Shown: one piece after another, positions 43,962 through 52,380 of the stretch
Layout: each line of letters opens with the position of its first letter
Position numbering within the stretch: position 1 is the first letter of the stretch
Source: UBA1672 sp050633325
GTDB taxonomy: Bacteria > Pseudomonadota > Alphaproteobacteria > Micavibrionales > Micavibrionaceae
Length of the DNA: 64,000 nt
Assembly: GCA_050633325.1 (NCBI GenBank)
Contig: JBOEGH010000008.1
Location: 186,001-250,000, forward strand
Direction: 5' to 3'
The notes under the pieces: model-generated
Databases searched by the model: none
What the model was told of the DNA's origin: nothing
Seen by the model: the letters and a program-made list of their open reading frames with translations, nothing else
Made by a program: the position numbers and the translations under genes

Positions 43962-44174
43962 ATGACGGATAGTGATGATATGTCTGCGATAAATGATGAC
44001 TTTAGACGAAGGTCGTCAAGGGTGGCGTCTTCTCGTACGAAAGAGGAAAGGGAGCGCGCAGGTAAAGAGGCGGTAAGTGTTTTTGAACGCATTGGAAGAG
44101 AAGCACGCGCAGCAGGCCTAACGGAAGAGATGATTGTCGAAGAGCTGTATAATAACGTAGATAAAGAAAATTAG
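43962..44174 (+). CDS. Small charged hypothetical protein, 70 aa
   Basis: Not recognised. Very rich in Arg, Glu and Ser (FRRRSSRVASSRTKEERERA), helical, ending REARAAGLTEEMIVEELYNN. The ending recalls antidote or DNA-binding helices of small regulators, but no toxin gene is adjacent. It is 12 bases upstream of the IcmL-like gene on the same strand, so the two probably form a unit. Confidence 0.6.
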   Translation: MTDSDDMSAINDDFRRRSSRVASSRTKEERERAGKEAVSVFERIGREARAAGLTEEMIVEELYNNVDKEN

Positions 44175-44186
44175 AGGGAAAATGGC

Positions 44187-44882
44187 ATGAATAAGCCTGC
44201 CTTTATTGGGATATATGTTTTACTGATCGTGATTGCAGGGTTTTTGTTTCAGATTGCTTATTATCAGTATGTTAAAAAGGGCGGTGATGACTTTTTGAGT
44301 ATTGCTAACCTTGAAAAGAAAGAGCTTGCTGCTTTAGAACGGTATGAAAGCCCTGATCGATCGGGTAAGGTCAATATGAGAAAGCTAAACGGCTTCAAGC
44401 AAAATTATTTAAGTTTGGCGCGGCATGATGTGCACAAATTTTTTGATACTGATATCCCCCTTGATGAGCAAAACCTAGCGCCATCATATCTTATGACATG
44501 GGTGGCTTTGGCGGTACCTGACGCCATGACATTTGGTTTTTCTAATTATGAATGGCGTTTAAGTATGTCATCTAGGTATTTCACTGATAATGGTTGGTCT
44601 TCCTTCTCATCATCTTTGAAACGCAGTAAAATTATTGAGATGGTAGAGGGTAATCAACAAATGATATCAGCCGTTCCGAGAGGTTCTCCTATTCTTAAAT
44701 CTCAGGGGGTTTTTTCCGGACGCTATCAATGGGTTGTGCAAATACCTCTTATTTTAACTTATATGTCTGCGTCAAAAACATCTAATCATCAATTGATTGT
44801 AACTGTAGTTGTTAGGCGATCTGATGATGAAAAGCATCCATACGGAATCGCGATAGATAAATATATCGCAATGGCACGATAA
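44187..44882 (+). CDS. IcmL/DotI-family protein (type IVB secretion inner-membrane component)
   Basis: The 231-aa protein has one N-terminal membrane helix (about 5-27) and a periplasmic domain matching IcmL/DotI/TraM: WVALAVPDAMTFGFSNYEWR, YFTDNGWSSFSSSLKRS, ISAVPRGSPILKSQGVFSGR, YQWVVQIPLILTYMSASKT and a PYGIAIDKYIAM ending, in the same order as Legionella DotI. DotI is part of the Dot/Icm core complex in the inner membrane. No other dot/icm gene is in the window, so it is an orphan copy or part of a scattered set. GGGAAAATGGC precedes ATG 44187. Confidence 0.82.
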   Translation: MNKPAFIGIYVLLIVIAGFLFQIAYYQYVKKGGDDFLSIANLEKKELAALERYESPDRSGKVNMRKLNGFKQNYLSLARHDVHKFFDTDIPLDEQNLAPSYLMTWVALAVPDAMTFGFSNYEWRLSMSSRYFTDNGWSSFSSSLKRSKIIEMVEGNQQMISAVPRGSPILKSQGVFSGRYQWVVQIPLILTYMSASKTSNHQLIVTVVVRRSDDEKHPYGIAIDKYIAMAR

Positions 44883-44883
44883 G

Positions 44884-45564
44884 TTATATTTTCCACTTAT
44901 CCTTTAAAATATCAATTGTCTGGGGTAGGGCGCTGATTACGTGATCTGGCTTTGCACCGCGTAGGCGTCGTTCGTTTATACATCCACCAGTTATCCCGAC
45001 TGAGGTAATGCCCAGCTGGCGACCCAGTTCCGGCTCTTCCTTGCTGTCACCAATTACAAAGGCGTTATTTGGATGATATCCACGCTTTGTCATGAATGCG
45101 GATAGGCGCTCTAATTTATTGGTGGAATTTAGAATGCTTGTTCCGTCACAATTATTTGCAGATACGTAACTGAAGTAGTGCCTTATTTTAAGGCGTTCTA
45201 AATGGTGTTCAATTTTGTCGGTTAAATAATTGCTTAGGATTATGCAATCAACATTATTATTTGTAAGCCAGTCCAATAATTCTCTGGCGCCGCGTCGTGT
45301 GCGCGCATTAGCGGCAAGTTCGTCATAGCTGTTTTGGAATATCTCGTTTGCCTGATCTTTGGTTTCTAAAACCTTATCTATAGTGCAACCATTTTTCTTA
45401 TAATAATGGATGATAGGAAAGTCGAAGGTCTCAAGCTGTTGTTTAAATGTTATTGGTCCGACACCATATAATGCCAAGCATTTGTTAGATGCGACCCATG
45501 CTTGGCGTGTATCAGCCAGTAAAGTTCCATTCCAATCAAAAATAGCGAGTTTTTGGTGCTTCAT
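44884..45564 (-). CDS. HAD-superfamily hydrolase
   Basis: A 226-aa HAD phosphatase-like protein. Motif I is FDWNGTLL (nucleophile Asp10; the second Asp of DxDG is Asn12, as in a common HAD subgroup), motif II IILSN, motif III Lys in NSTNKLERL, motif IV FVIGDSKEEPELG. It resembles phosphoglycolate-phosphatase-like members; substrate unknown. ATG 45564 is chosen (GGAGAT upstream); the longer frame runs through the rplT terminator. It converges with the IcmL-like gene, one base between stops. Confidence 0.88.
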   Translation of the reverse strand: MKHQKLAIFDWNGTLLADTRQAWVASNKCLALYGVGPITFKQQLETFDFPIIHYYKKNGCTIDKVLETKDQANEIFQNSYDELAANARTRRGARELLDWLTNNNVDCIILSNYLTDKIEHHLERLKIRHYFSYVSANNCDGTSILNSTNKLERLSAFMTKRGYHPNNAFVIGDSKEEPELGRQLGITSVGITGGCINERRLRGAKPDHVISALPQTIDILKDKWKI

Positions 45565-45576
45565 AAGATCTCCAAT

Positions 45577-45620
45577 AAAAAAACAGCCTCTCTTATTATC
45601 ATAAGAAAAGGCTGTTTGAT
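45577..45620 (-). terminator. Rho-independent terminator after rplT
   Basis: On the minus strand AAACAGCCTTTTCTTAT pairs with ATAAGAGAGGCTGTTT around a short loop, a long stem followed by a run of seven T's. It ends the rpmI-rplT transcript before the HAD gene. Confidence 0.85.
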
Positions 45621-45643
45621 AAATTATTTTTGAAGCGTCGCGA

Positions 45644-46021
45644 TTAAGCGGCTTTCTTTTCTGCTTTTGCAAGTGCTGCTGCCGCTGATTTTGCGATTGC
45701 TGCGAATTGCTCTGGCTCACGAATTGCGATGTCAGATAGAACTTTACGGTCTAGTTCGATACCGCTTAGTTTTACGCCATTCATGAATGTAGAATATGTT
45801 AAGCCATGCAAACGTGCAGCCGCATTAATGCGTTGAATCCATAATGCGCGGAATTCACGTTTCTTTGCGCGACGGTCACGATATGCGTATTGACCTGCTT
45901 TTTCAACAGCTTGAACCGCAGTACGGAAACAGTTTTTACGACGTCCGTAATAACCTTTAGCTTGCTTGATAACTTTTTTATGTCTTGCGTGGGCGCGTGC
46001 GCCACCTTTAACTCTGGCCAT
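45644..46021 (-). CDS. rplT: Large ribosomal subunit protein bL20
   Basis: The 125-aa basic protein begins MARVKGGARAHARHKKVIKQ and has GYYGRRKNCFRTAVQAVEKA and YRDRRAKKREFRALWIQRIN, diagnostic for bL20. It starts 3 bases after rpmI, and the pair is followed by a strong terminator. Length is normal. Confidence 0.97.
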   Translation of the reverse strand: MARVKGGARAHARHKKVIKQAKGYYGRRKNCFRTAVQAVEKAGQYAYRDRRAKKREFRALWIQRINAAARLHGLTYSTFMNGVKLSGIELDRKVLSDIAIREPEQFAAIAKSAAAALAKAEKKAA

Positions 46022-46024
46022 GGT

Positions 46025-46273
46025 CTATTTCTCCCCTTGAGTTTTTGTTGCGTAAGGCTTGCTTTTGCGCTTACGGCTATAGGGCAACCAGTTACGAAGA
46101 ACAATACGTTCATCCGGTGCAGCCAAAGTAGACTGTCCACGTGCCTTACGTTTCATTGATTTTGGTTTGTTCATCATCATGTGGCTTGTGAAAGCAGACT
46201 TTGATTTAACACGACCTTTTGCGGTAACTTTAAACCGCTTTTTCGCACCTGAGTGCGTTTTCATCTTCGGCAT
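46025..46273 (-). CDS. rpmI: Large ribosomal subunit protein bL35
   Basis: The protein begins MPKMKTHSGAKKRFKVTAKG and reaches the family end NWLPYS at residue 66; a further 16-residue basic tail (RKRKSKPYATKTQGEK) makes it 82 aa against the usual 65. ATG 46273 has AAGGAG upstream on the minus strand. infC, which often precedes rpmI, is absent; a non-coding stretch of about 600 bases lies upstream instead. Confidence 0.95.
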   Translation of the reverse strand: MPKMKTHSGAKKRFKVTAKGRVKSKSAFTSHMMMNKPKSMKRKARGQSTLAAPDERIVLRNWLPYSRKRKSKPYATKTQGEK

Positions 46274-46871
46274 TTCTATCTCCTTATAAAGTTTAAGGGT
46301 TAACATAAAAGTGACTGAGGCATGCCGAACACATATAAGCCAAGCCACTTAACTACTGCAATCTATGCAATTAGATGAGCTTATACACGTTATAGAGGGC
46401 ATAAATCAAGCGAATAATTTACGTGGTGGTGTTTTATTTATCGGGCTTTGTGGTGTTTGGTTGTGGGGTGGTATTTCTGCTGTCCAGAATCCAGACAAAA
46501 AGAAGCCCCGGAACAAGTCGCGGGGCCTTTGAGGTTGGGGTGATAAGCTAACAAAATTACCAGATAACTTTGTTAGCAGCGGGTTGAACCGTTGTCACCG
46601 TTCGAGCTTATTTTTTTATTTTTTGCGCTCGAGGTTGAATTCTAATTTCCGCACGTTTTCGTGCGTTGTTTATCAAGGTTACTGTTACATACATAATGAA
46701 CATACAGCAAGAAAAAATTCCGATACCCTGTGCTATTTTTCAATCCCCCTTAAAAGGTTTGTTGTTATTTATTGTGTTAATACTAACAGGGTATGGAGCT
46801 TAATGTCAAAAAAAATAATAAAATTTTAGAATTTATTTTTCTTATTCGCTGTCATGACATTATTTATAGCT
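46274..46871. other. Non-coding interval with strong hairpins between rpmI and rlmB
   Basis: No gene fits here. Structure is dense in the middle: GCCCCG (46505-46510) pairs with CGGGGC (46521-46526), with a T-run on the minus-strand side (TTCTTTTT); GCTAACAAA (46547-46555) pairs perfectly with TTTGTTAGC (46569-46577); CGCACG-TTTT-CGTGCG spans 46650-46665. The first looks like a minus-strand terminator, so a short minus-strand RNA ending near 46497 is possible; no clear promoter was found. The rest is AT-rich spacer, and the part next to 46274 should hold the rpmI promoter. Confidence 0.45.
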
Positions 46872-47693
46872 TTATTGACACATTAAAGCATAAAAGGCCA
46901 CGGCAGCTGCGTTAGAGACATTAAGGCTGGCAATTGCACCTTGTGTAGGAAGCTTTACCATTTCATCGCATCCGTCTTTAACCAGCCTTCTGATGCCATC
47001 CCCTTCGGAACCCAATACGATAACTATCTTGGTACTTTCATCTGGTGGTTCACAAATATCTGTAGGTTTTTGTGTGGTGTTTGATGGCCTGTGTTTTTGA
47101 TTTTTCATCACATCACCAATTTCCTTATTGCTGTGCTCATCCATTCCATAAACAAAAAACCCTTCATCTTGCAGTTCTTTTATGGTGCGGCTTAAGTTGG
47201 TTGCTTGGGCAACTGGGATATGATCAACCGCACCGCAAGCAGTCTTTGCTAAAACACCGTCCAAAGTAGGGGCGTGCTTTTTTTGCATTATAACGCCGCT
47301 AATGCCAAAGGCACTTGCACTGCGTAGGATCGCGCCAACATTATGTGGGTCTGTAACTTGGTCAAGAATGCATAATACGGTTTTATCTTGTGTGTTGGAT
47401 CGGATGATGAAGTCTTGAACATCGTACTCCTCGGCAGGAGTGCAAGAAAGAGCAATACCTTGGTGAACTGCTCCACGGGGCAACATTTTCTCAAGTTTGT
47501 GTTTCTCTATTATTTGGGGGTCAGGTCTGCGTAATCCATTTTTTCGCGCTTCTAATATGGTTTGCTCGAATCCACGTTGTGCTTGCTCGGTTAAATATAG
47601 GGTATGTATTGTGCGCGATTCATTTAGCCATGCCTCTCGTACGGCGTGTAGTCCATAAAGTGTAGGTTTTTTTTGGTTTTTTTTGTTTCTCAT
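46872..47693 (-). CDS. rlmB: 23S rRNA (guanosine-2'-O-)-methyltransferase RlmB-type (SpoU/TrmH family)
   Basis: A 273-aa SPOUT methyltransferase. N-terminal substrate-binding domain with YGLHAVREAW, then motif 1 DPHNVGAILRSASAFG, motif 2 VIVLGSEGDGIRRLV and motif 3 ASLNVSNAAAVAFYAL, which form the trefoil knot and SAM site. RlmB methylates G2251 of 23S rRNA; closely related enzymes act on other guanosines. Length fits RlmB. Confidence 0.93.
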   Translation of the reverse strand: MRNKKNQKKPTLYGLHAVREAWLNESRTIHTLYLTEQAQRGFEQTILEARKNGLRRPDPQIIEKHKLEKMLPRGAVHQGIALSCTPAEEYDVQDFIIRSNTQDKTVLCILDQVTDPHNVGAILRSASAFGISGVIMQKKHAPTLDGVLAKTACGAVDHIPVAQATNLSRTIKELQDEGFFVYGMDEHSNKEIGDVMKNQKHRPSNTTQKPTDICEPPDESTKIVIVLGSEGDGIRRLVKDGCDEMVKLPTQGAIASLNVSNAAAVAFYALMCQ

Positions 47694-47830
47694 ATTATGT
47701 CCTTCACTAAAGTATTCTTTATTTAATCCTAAAAGTTAAATAATGCACATGCTTTTTTATATATTTATGTACCCCCTTGATGGGAGGGCGATGAATATGG
47801 TTAAAGTAATTCAAACAATGGATTTTAAAA

Positions 47831-48430
47831 ATGACAGAAACAAATGATAAAATTGAAGCAAGCGAACCAAATTGGTTGAAGCCTGTGGTGGATTACGTTC
47901 CTCTAATCGCTTTCTTTGGTTCGTATAAGTATAGTGACGATATAATTTTGGCGACCAAAGTTATTATTGGCGTAACTGCACTTGCGATTATTTTATCGTT
48001 ATTGGTGGCGCGTCGTGTTCCGGTTATGCCATTAGTAACCGCGATTGTTATTGGTGTTTTTGGTGGTCTGACTGTTTATTTTCAGGATGATACTTTTATT
48101 AAAATGAAGCCCACAATAATTCAGTGCGCTTTTGCCATTATACTTGGAGCGGGATTGTTGCTGAAACGGGTGTGGCTAAAACCTATATTTGGGGGCGCAA
48201 TTGATATGACGGAAAATGCGTGGCGTACCCTTACATGGCGCTTTGTTATGTTCTTTTTTGCTTCGGCGGCGTTGAATGAAATTGTATGGCGCACGCAAAG
48301 TACTGATTTTTGGGTAAGCTTTAAGGTGTTTGGCCTTATGGGTATTTCGATTGTATTCGTATTGTCCCAAATGCCTTTTATAAGTAGGCATACTATACAT
48401 GAAGATAATGACACTGACGAAGATTCGTAA
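47831..48430 (+). CDS. yciB: Inner membrane-spanning protein YciB (septation protein A family)
   Basis: The 199-aa protein has the YciB/IspA pattern: VDYVPLIAFFGSYKY near the N-terminus, FQDDTFIKMKPTIIQCAFAI, MTENAWRTLTWRFVMFF and ALNEIVWRTQSTDFWVSFK, with five to six membrane helices. Members affect cell-envelope integrity and septation. It converges on the pseudouridine synthase gene, 6 bases between stops. Confidence 0.92.
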   Translation: MTETNDKIEASEPNWLKPVVDYVPLIAFFGSYKYSDDIILATKVIIGVTALAIILSLLVARRVPVMPLVTAIVIGVFGGLTVYFQDDTFIKMKPTIIQCAFAIILGAGLLLKRVWLKPIFGGAIDMTENAWRTLTWRFVMFFFASAALNEIVWRTQSTDFWVSFKVFGLMGISIVFVLSQMPFISRHTIHEDNDTDEDS

Positions 48431-48436
48431 GTTTAT

Positions 48437-49174
48437 TTAGTTAAAAATGCTATCTAAATCGTCTTGATTAAGCGCTTTCCATTCCCCTTTTGGTAAATCA
48501 CCTAGCTTCAGATTACCTGTTTGGAAGCGTTCAAGATCTATGACCTCGTTGCCTAATGTTTCGAACATGCGCCTGATTTGATGGAAACGCCCCTCATGTA
48601 AAACCATTACACCCTCACGCGCGTTGTTTGGCGTCCATTGCGCAGGCTTTAGCGGTTTTTCATCATCATCCAAGTAAAAGTCATCTGCGGCGAATAAATC
48701 GCTCTCCGTTCCTTTTAGCTCATCACGCAGGGTTACTTTGTAATGTTTTGGTGCGTGGCTTTTGGGGTGGGTGATGCGGTGAAGTAAATCGCCATCATCG
48801 CTTAGCAGTAATTGTCCGCTGCTATATTTGTCTAAACGTCCAACCATAGATAATGCGGGTTTACGATCGGCAAAACGTTCAGGTAATAAATCATAGATGA
48901 TATCTGCGGGATCTTTATGAGAGCAGGTATATCCGACAGGCTTGTGCAGCATTATTGTAAATGGATGAACTGGATCAATTACCTCGCCATCTAATTTTAT
49001 GCGTCCTTCTGCAACCCAATCCAAATCAACTTGAAGCGCCGGGTTTTTAACGGTTTCATCATCAACAGTTACCCATTCATTCTTAATGGCCATAGCCATT
49101 TCTTTGCGACCACCGTACCCTAAATTAGACAGTAGACGTTCAAGGCGAACCTTCTTTGAAGTATTTTTTCCCAT
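48437..49174 (-). CDS. RsuA/RluB-family pseudouridine synthase
   Basis: A 245-aa rRNA pseudouridine synthase. N-terminal S4-like RNA-binding domain (RLERLLSNLGYGGRKEMAMA), then the catalytic motif GRLDKYSSGQLLLSDDGDLL with the nucleophilic Asp in GRLD, and the C-terminal EGRFHQIRRMFETLGNEV. Domain layout is closest to RsuA (16S rRNA U516); RluB/E/F substrates cannot be excluded. Confidence 0.9.
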   Translation of the reverse strand: MGKNTSKKVRLERLLSNLGYGGRKEMAMAIKNEWVTVDDETVKNPALQVDLDWVAEGRIKLDGEVIDPVHPFTIMLHKPVGYTCSHKDPADIIYDLLPERFADRKPALSMVGRLDKYSSGQLLLSDDGDLLHRITHPKSHAPKHYKVTLRDELKGTESDLFAADDFYLDDDEKPLKPAQWTPNNAREGVMVLHEGRFHQIRRMFETLGNEVIDLERFQTGNLKLGDLPKGEWKALNQDDLDSIFN

Positions 49175-49238
49175 AGATTTTTATATATTCCTTTAGAGTT
49201 GCTGGACATCATAAGGCGACTCGTTCATTTTGTCATCT

Positions 49239-52046
49239 ATGACAGCACAAAATAATGAAGACGAGATTTTCCTGATTGACGGATCAGGATTTATTTTCCG
49301 CGCCTATTATGCGATGGCTTACTCTCACAAGGCAGGGATGACTAATCCTGAAGGTGTGGAAGTCGGTGCGGTATATGGTTATACCAATATGATTTTGAAG
49401 ATGCTTCGCGATTATAATAATCCGCATATGGCGGTTATATTTGACACTGCGCGTCAGAATTTTCGTAATGATATTTATGAGGATTATAAAGCCAACCGTG
49501 ATGAAACTCCGCCTGATCTTATTCCACAGTTCGCTTTAATTCGCGAGGCTACAAAGGCCTTTGATTTACCCGCACTGGAGATGTCAGGATATGAAGCAGA
49601 CGATCTAATAGCTGCATACGCCAAGCAAGCAACAGCGGTTGGTAAAAAGGTGGTTATTGTTTCTTCTGATAAGGATTTGATGCAATTAGTACGCCCCGGT
49701 GTTCGAATGCTTGACCCGATGAAGGGTAAATGGATTGAAGAAGAGCAAGTGATTGAGAAGTTTGGCGTTACCCCTGATAAGGTGGTTGATGTGCAGTCTT
49801 TGGCAGGTGACAGTGTCGATAATGTCCCGGGTGTTCCGGGTATTGGTGTTAAAACTGCTGCCTTACTTATTAATGAATATGGTGATCTTGAAACTCTCTT
49901 GGATAGGGCAGGTGAGATAAAGCAAAATAAACGCCGTGAAAAACTGATTGAGCATGCAGATGATGCGCGTATGTCAAAACGCCTTGTGCAATTGGATGAG
50001 GATGCGCCAGTGCCAGTGCCGTTAGATGATCTTAAGGCGCATGACCATGATAATCCTGAGTTAATGGGTTTTTTACAAAAACAAGCATTTAACTCTATTA
50101 TAAAACGATTAGGGGGCGAGGCTGTCTCTCCTGCATCTGTAAGTAGTGGTGATGCTATCCCTGCTGGGGTTAATGTTGTTTCACTGCCGCCAGTATCGGA
50201 AAATAAATATATCCTTATTAATGATGTGAAGTCATTGCAAGAATGGATAGATACGGCAGAGCAAGAAGGTATTGTTGCCATTGATACGGAAACTACAAGC
50301 CTGACTCCGGCAAAGGCAAATTTGGTTGGTATTTCTCTATCTTCTGTTGTTGGCAGAGCCGCATATATTCCTCTTGCTCATATCCAAGAAACCGACCTTT
50401 TTGGCAGTGTTGTCGGTGATGCCATTCCGCAGATAGATAAGAGTGAGGCGTTGAAATTGCTAAAACCTATATTAGAGGATAAGGCGGTTTTAAAGATTGG
50501 GCATAATATGAAATATGATTGGCAAATGTTTGCCAAGGAAGGAATTAACGTTTCACCTTGTGATGATACTATGTTGATTTCGTATGTGTTGGATGGGTCA
50601 AGCCATAGCCATTCAATGGATAATCTCTCTATGCAATATTGTGATCATACTCCTATTAAATATGAAGAAGTGGCGGGCAAGGGTAAGGCGCAGGTTACTT
50701 TTGATAAGGTTGCTATTAAAGACGCTCTGACTTATGCGGCAGAAGATGCGGAAATTACGTTGCGATTGCATAAGATTTTAAAGCCGCGCCTTGTTCAAGA
50801 AAAAATGCTGAGTGTTTATGAAACTATTGAGCGTCCATTGATCCCAGTTATCGCACAGATGGAACTTGATGGTGTTGAGGTCAACCCTGCGACCTTGATG
50901 GAGATGAGCAAAGACTTCGAAGCTAAGCTTCAAGTTCTGGAAGAAGATATTTATGCTTTATCAGGTCGTTCATTTAATATCTCATCTCCTAAACAAGTAG
51001 GAGAGATTTTGTTTGATGATATGGGCTTGCAAGGTGGTAAGAAGACGAAAGCAGGTGCATATTCAACCTCGGTTGATGTGCTTGAGAAACTCAGTCTTGA
51101 AGGGCATGACATTGTTACCAAAATTTTGGAATATCGTGGCTTGGCAAAGTTAAAGTCAACTTATACTGATGCACTTCAAGAGGAAATTAATCCTGAAACA
51201 GGTCGTGTTCATACTTCTTATAATATGGTTGGGACAAGTACCGGCAGACTGTCATCATCTAATCCTAATTTGCAAAATATACCTATCCGTACTGAGGAGG
51301 GGCGCAAAATCAGAGAGGCGTTTGTGGCAAAAGAAGGCCACAGCATTATATCAGTCGATTATAGTCAGGTTGAATTACGTTTGGCCGCAGAAGTGGCAGA
51401 TGTGGCGGCATTAAAACAAGCATTTAAAGATGACGTTGATGTTCATGCGTTAACTGCTTCACGTGTGTTTGATATTCCATTGAATCAGGTTACCTCTGAT
51501 ATTCGTCGTCAGGCAAAGGCGGTTAATTTTGGCATTATATATGGTATATCCGGTTTTGGGTTGGCAAAGCAACTTGGCTGCCCAGTGGGGGAGGCAAGCA
51601 GTTTTATTAAGCGTTACCTTGCGCGTTTCCATGAAATTGAGAGTTATATGGAGAATACTAAGGATATAGCAAAAAGGGATGGCTATGTTAAGACGCTCTA
51701 TGGTCGTAAATGTTTTATTCCTGGTATTCAGGACAAAAACCAAATGCGTGTTAGGGGAGCAGAACGCCAAGCGGTAAATGCACCATTGCAGGGTACTGCG
51801 GCTGACATAATGAAAATTGTTATGGCGCGTATACCCAAAAGGTTGGGGGCTGAAAAATTATCTGCAAGAATGATTTTACAGGTGCATGATGAGCTGATTT
51901 TTGAAGTTTTAGATTCTGAAATTGAAAAAACGATGTCGTTAGTTAAGAGTGTTATGGAAAACTCGTTTAAAATCAATGGTGTAGTGATTTCAGTGCCACT
52001 TGATGCTGAGGGTGGTCATGGAGATAACTGGGCTGTTGCGCATTAG
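49239..52046 (+). CDS. polA: DNA polymerase I
   Basis: The 935-aa polymerase has all three domains: 5'-3' exonuclease (about 8-270; LIDGSGFIFRAYYAM, MSGYEADDLIAAYA), 3'-5' proofreading exonuclease (about 340-510; VAIDTETTSLTP, IGHNMKYDW and YAAEDAEITLRLH with the catalytic acids kept), and polymerase (about 560-935; motif A SVDYSQVELRLAAE, motif B RRQAKAVNFGIIYGISGFG, motif C QVHDELIFEV). ATG 49239 is chosen over an in-frame TTG at 49230; neither has a close ribosome-binding site. It is divergent from the pseudouridine synthase gene. Confidence 0.97.
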   Translation: MTAQNNEDEIFLIDGSGFIFRAYYAMAYSHKAGMTNPEGVEVGAVYGYTNMILKMLRDYNNPHMAVIFDTARQNFRNDIYEDYKANRDETPPDLIPQFALIREATKAFDLPALEMSGYEADDLIAAYAKQATAVGKKVVIVSSDKDLMQLVRPGVRMLDPMKGKWIEEEQVIEKFGVTPDKVVDVQSLAGDSVDNVPGVPGIGVKTAALLINEYGDLETLLDRAGEIKQNKRREKLIEHADDARMSKRLVQLDEDAPVPVPLDDLKAHDHDNPELMGFLQKQAFNSIIKRLGGEAVSPASVSSGDAIPAGVNVVSLPPVSENKYILINDVKSLQEWIDTAEQEGIVAIDTETTSLTPAKANLVGISLSSVVGRAAYIPLAHIQETDLFGSVVGDAIPQIDKSEALKLLKPILEDKAVLKIGHNMKYDWQMFAKEGINVSPCDDTMLISYVLDGSSHSHSMDNLSMQYCDHTPIKYEEVAGKGKAQVTFDKVAIKDALTYAAEDAEITLRLHKILKPRLVQEKMLSVYETIERPLIPVIAQMELDGVEVNPATLMEMSKDFEAKLQVLEEDIYALSGRSFNISSPKQVGEILFDDMGLQGGKKTKAGAYSTSVDVLEKLSLEGHDIVTKILEYRGLAKLKSTYTDALQEEINPETGRVHTSYNMVGTSTGRLSSSNPNLQNIPIRTEEGRKIREAFVAKEGHSIISVDYSQVELRLAAEVADVAALKQAFKDDVDVHALTASRVFDIPLNQVTSDIRRQAKAVNFGIIYGISGFGLAKQLGCPVGEASSFIKRYLARFHEIESYMENTKDIAKRDGYVKTLYGRKCFIPGIQDKNQMRVRGAERQAVNAPLQGTAADIMKIVMARIPKRLGAEKLSARMILQVHDELIFEVLDSEIEKTMSLVKSVMENSFKINGVVISVPLDAEGGHGDNWAVAH

Positions 52047-52115
52047 GTGTGCCCTATAATTGCACCAAAAGTAATTTTATAATGTATTTTTATGACAAAA
52101 ATATGTATTTTTTAG

Positions 52116-52145
52116 TTGACATTAGTTTACATATAAAGTTATATA
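52116..52145 (+). promoter_or_regulatory. Promoter of the candidate small RNA
   Basis: A perfect TTGACA at 52116-52121 and TATATA at 52140-52145 (18-base spacer) lie 70 bases after the polA stop, where no coding gene follows on this strand. Predicted start of transcription is near 52152. Confidence 0.6.
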
Positions 52146-52151
52146 GTTTTC

Positions 52152-52328
52152 ATAACTTAGTTGATTGTCTTCCCCACACACACTGACAATTTATTAAGTT
52201 ACAAAATAACGAAGGCTTGATATCCCCACACATTTATCAGGCTTTCTACAGTTCCCCACACACGGAAAGTTAGGCCGTTCTTTGTTTTACAAAGGGCGGT
52301 CTCGCTGTGTTTGGTGAGTTATTTTTTT
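52152..52328 (+). ncRNA. Candidate small RNA with three TCCCCACACA motifs
   Basis: TCCCCACACA occurs three times (52171, 52223, 52253). Copy 1 lies in the loop of ATTGTC (52164-52169)/GACAAT (52185-52190), with an outer AACTTA (52154-52159)/TAAGTT (52195-52200) stem. Copy 2 fills the loop of a 12-bp hairpin, 52211-52222 with 52235-52246. Copy 3 is in the linker that follows. A 13-bp hairpin (52272-52284 with 52290-52302) and then a short stem plus seven T's (52322-52328) close the transcript. A promoter sits at the right distance upstream. C-rich exposed loops suggest base-pairing to G-rich ribosome-binding sites. Existence and function are inferred. Confidence 0.6.
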
Positions 52329-52380
52329 GTCTGTTATGTATGAATCTATATTTGAAACGTCAAGATATGTGTTTAATAGC

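Noticed and set aside
43962..44174. 70-aa protein as an antitoxin
   Set aside because: The helical charged ending is only loosely similar to antitoxins, and the adjacent gene is IcmL-like, not a toxin.
49484..50281. 265-aa minus-strand frame opposite polA
   Set aside because: Lies entirely within the conserved exonuclease domains of polA and has the Ser/Pro/Ile-rich composition of an antisense shadow.
52171..52262. Repeated TCCCCACACA as a CRISPR-like array
   Set aside because: Repeats are only 10 bases and spacing is uneven (52 and 30 bases); two copies sit in hairpin loops, which fits an RNA better than an array.
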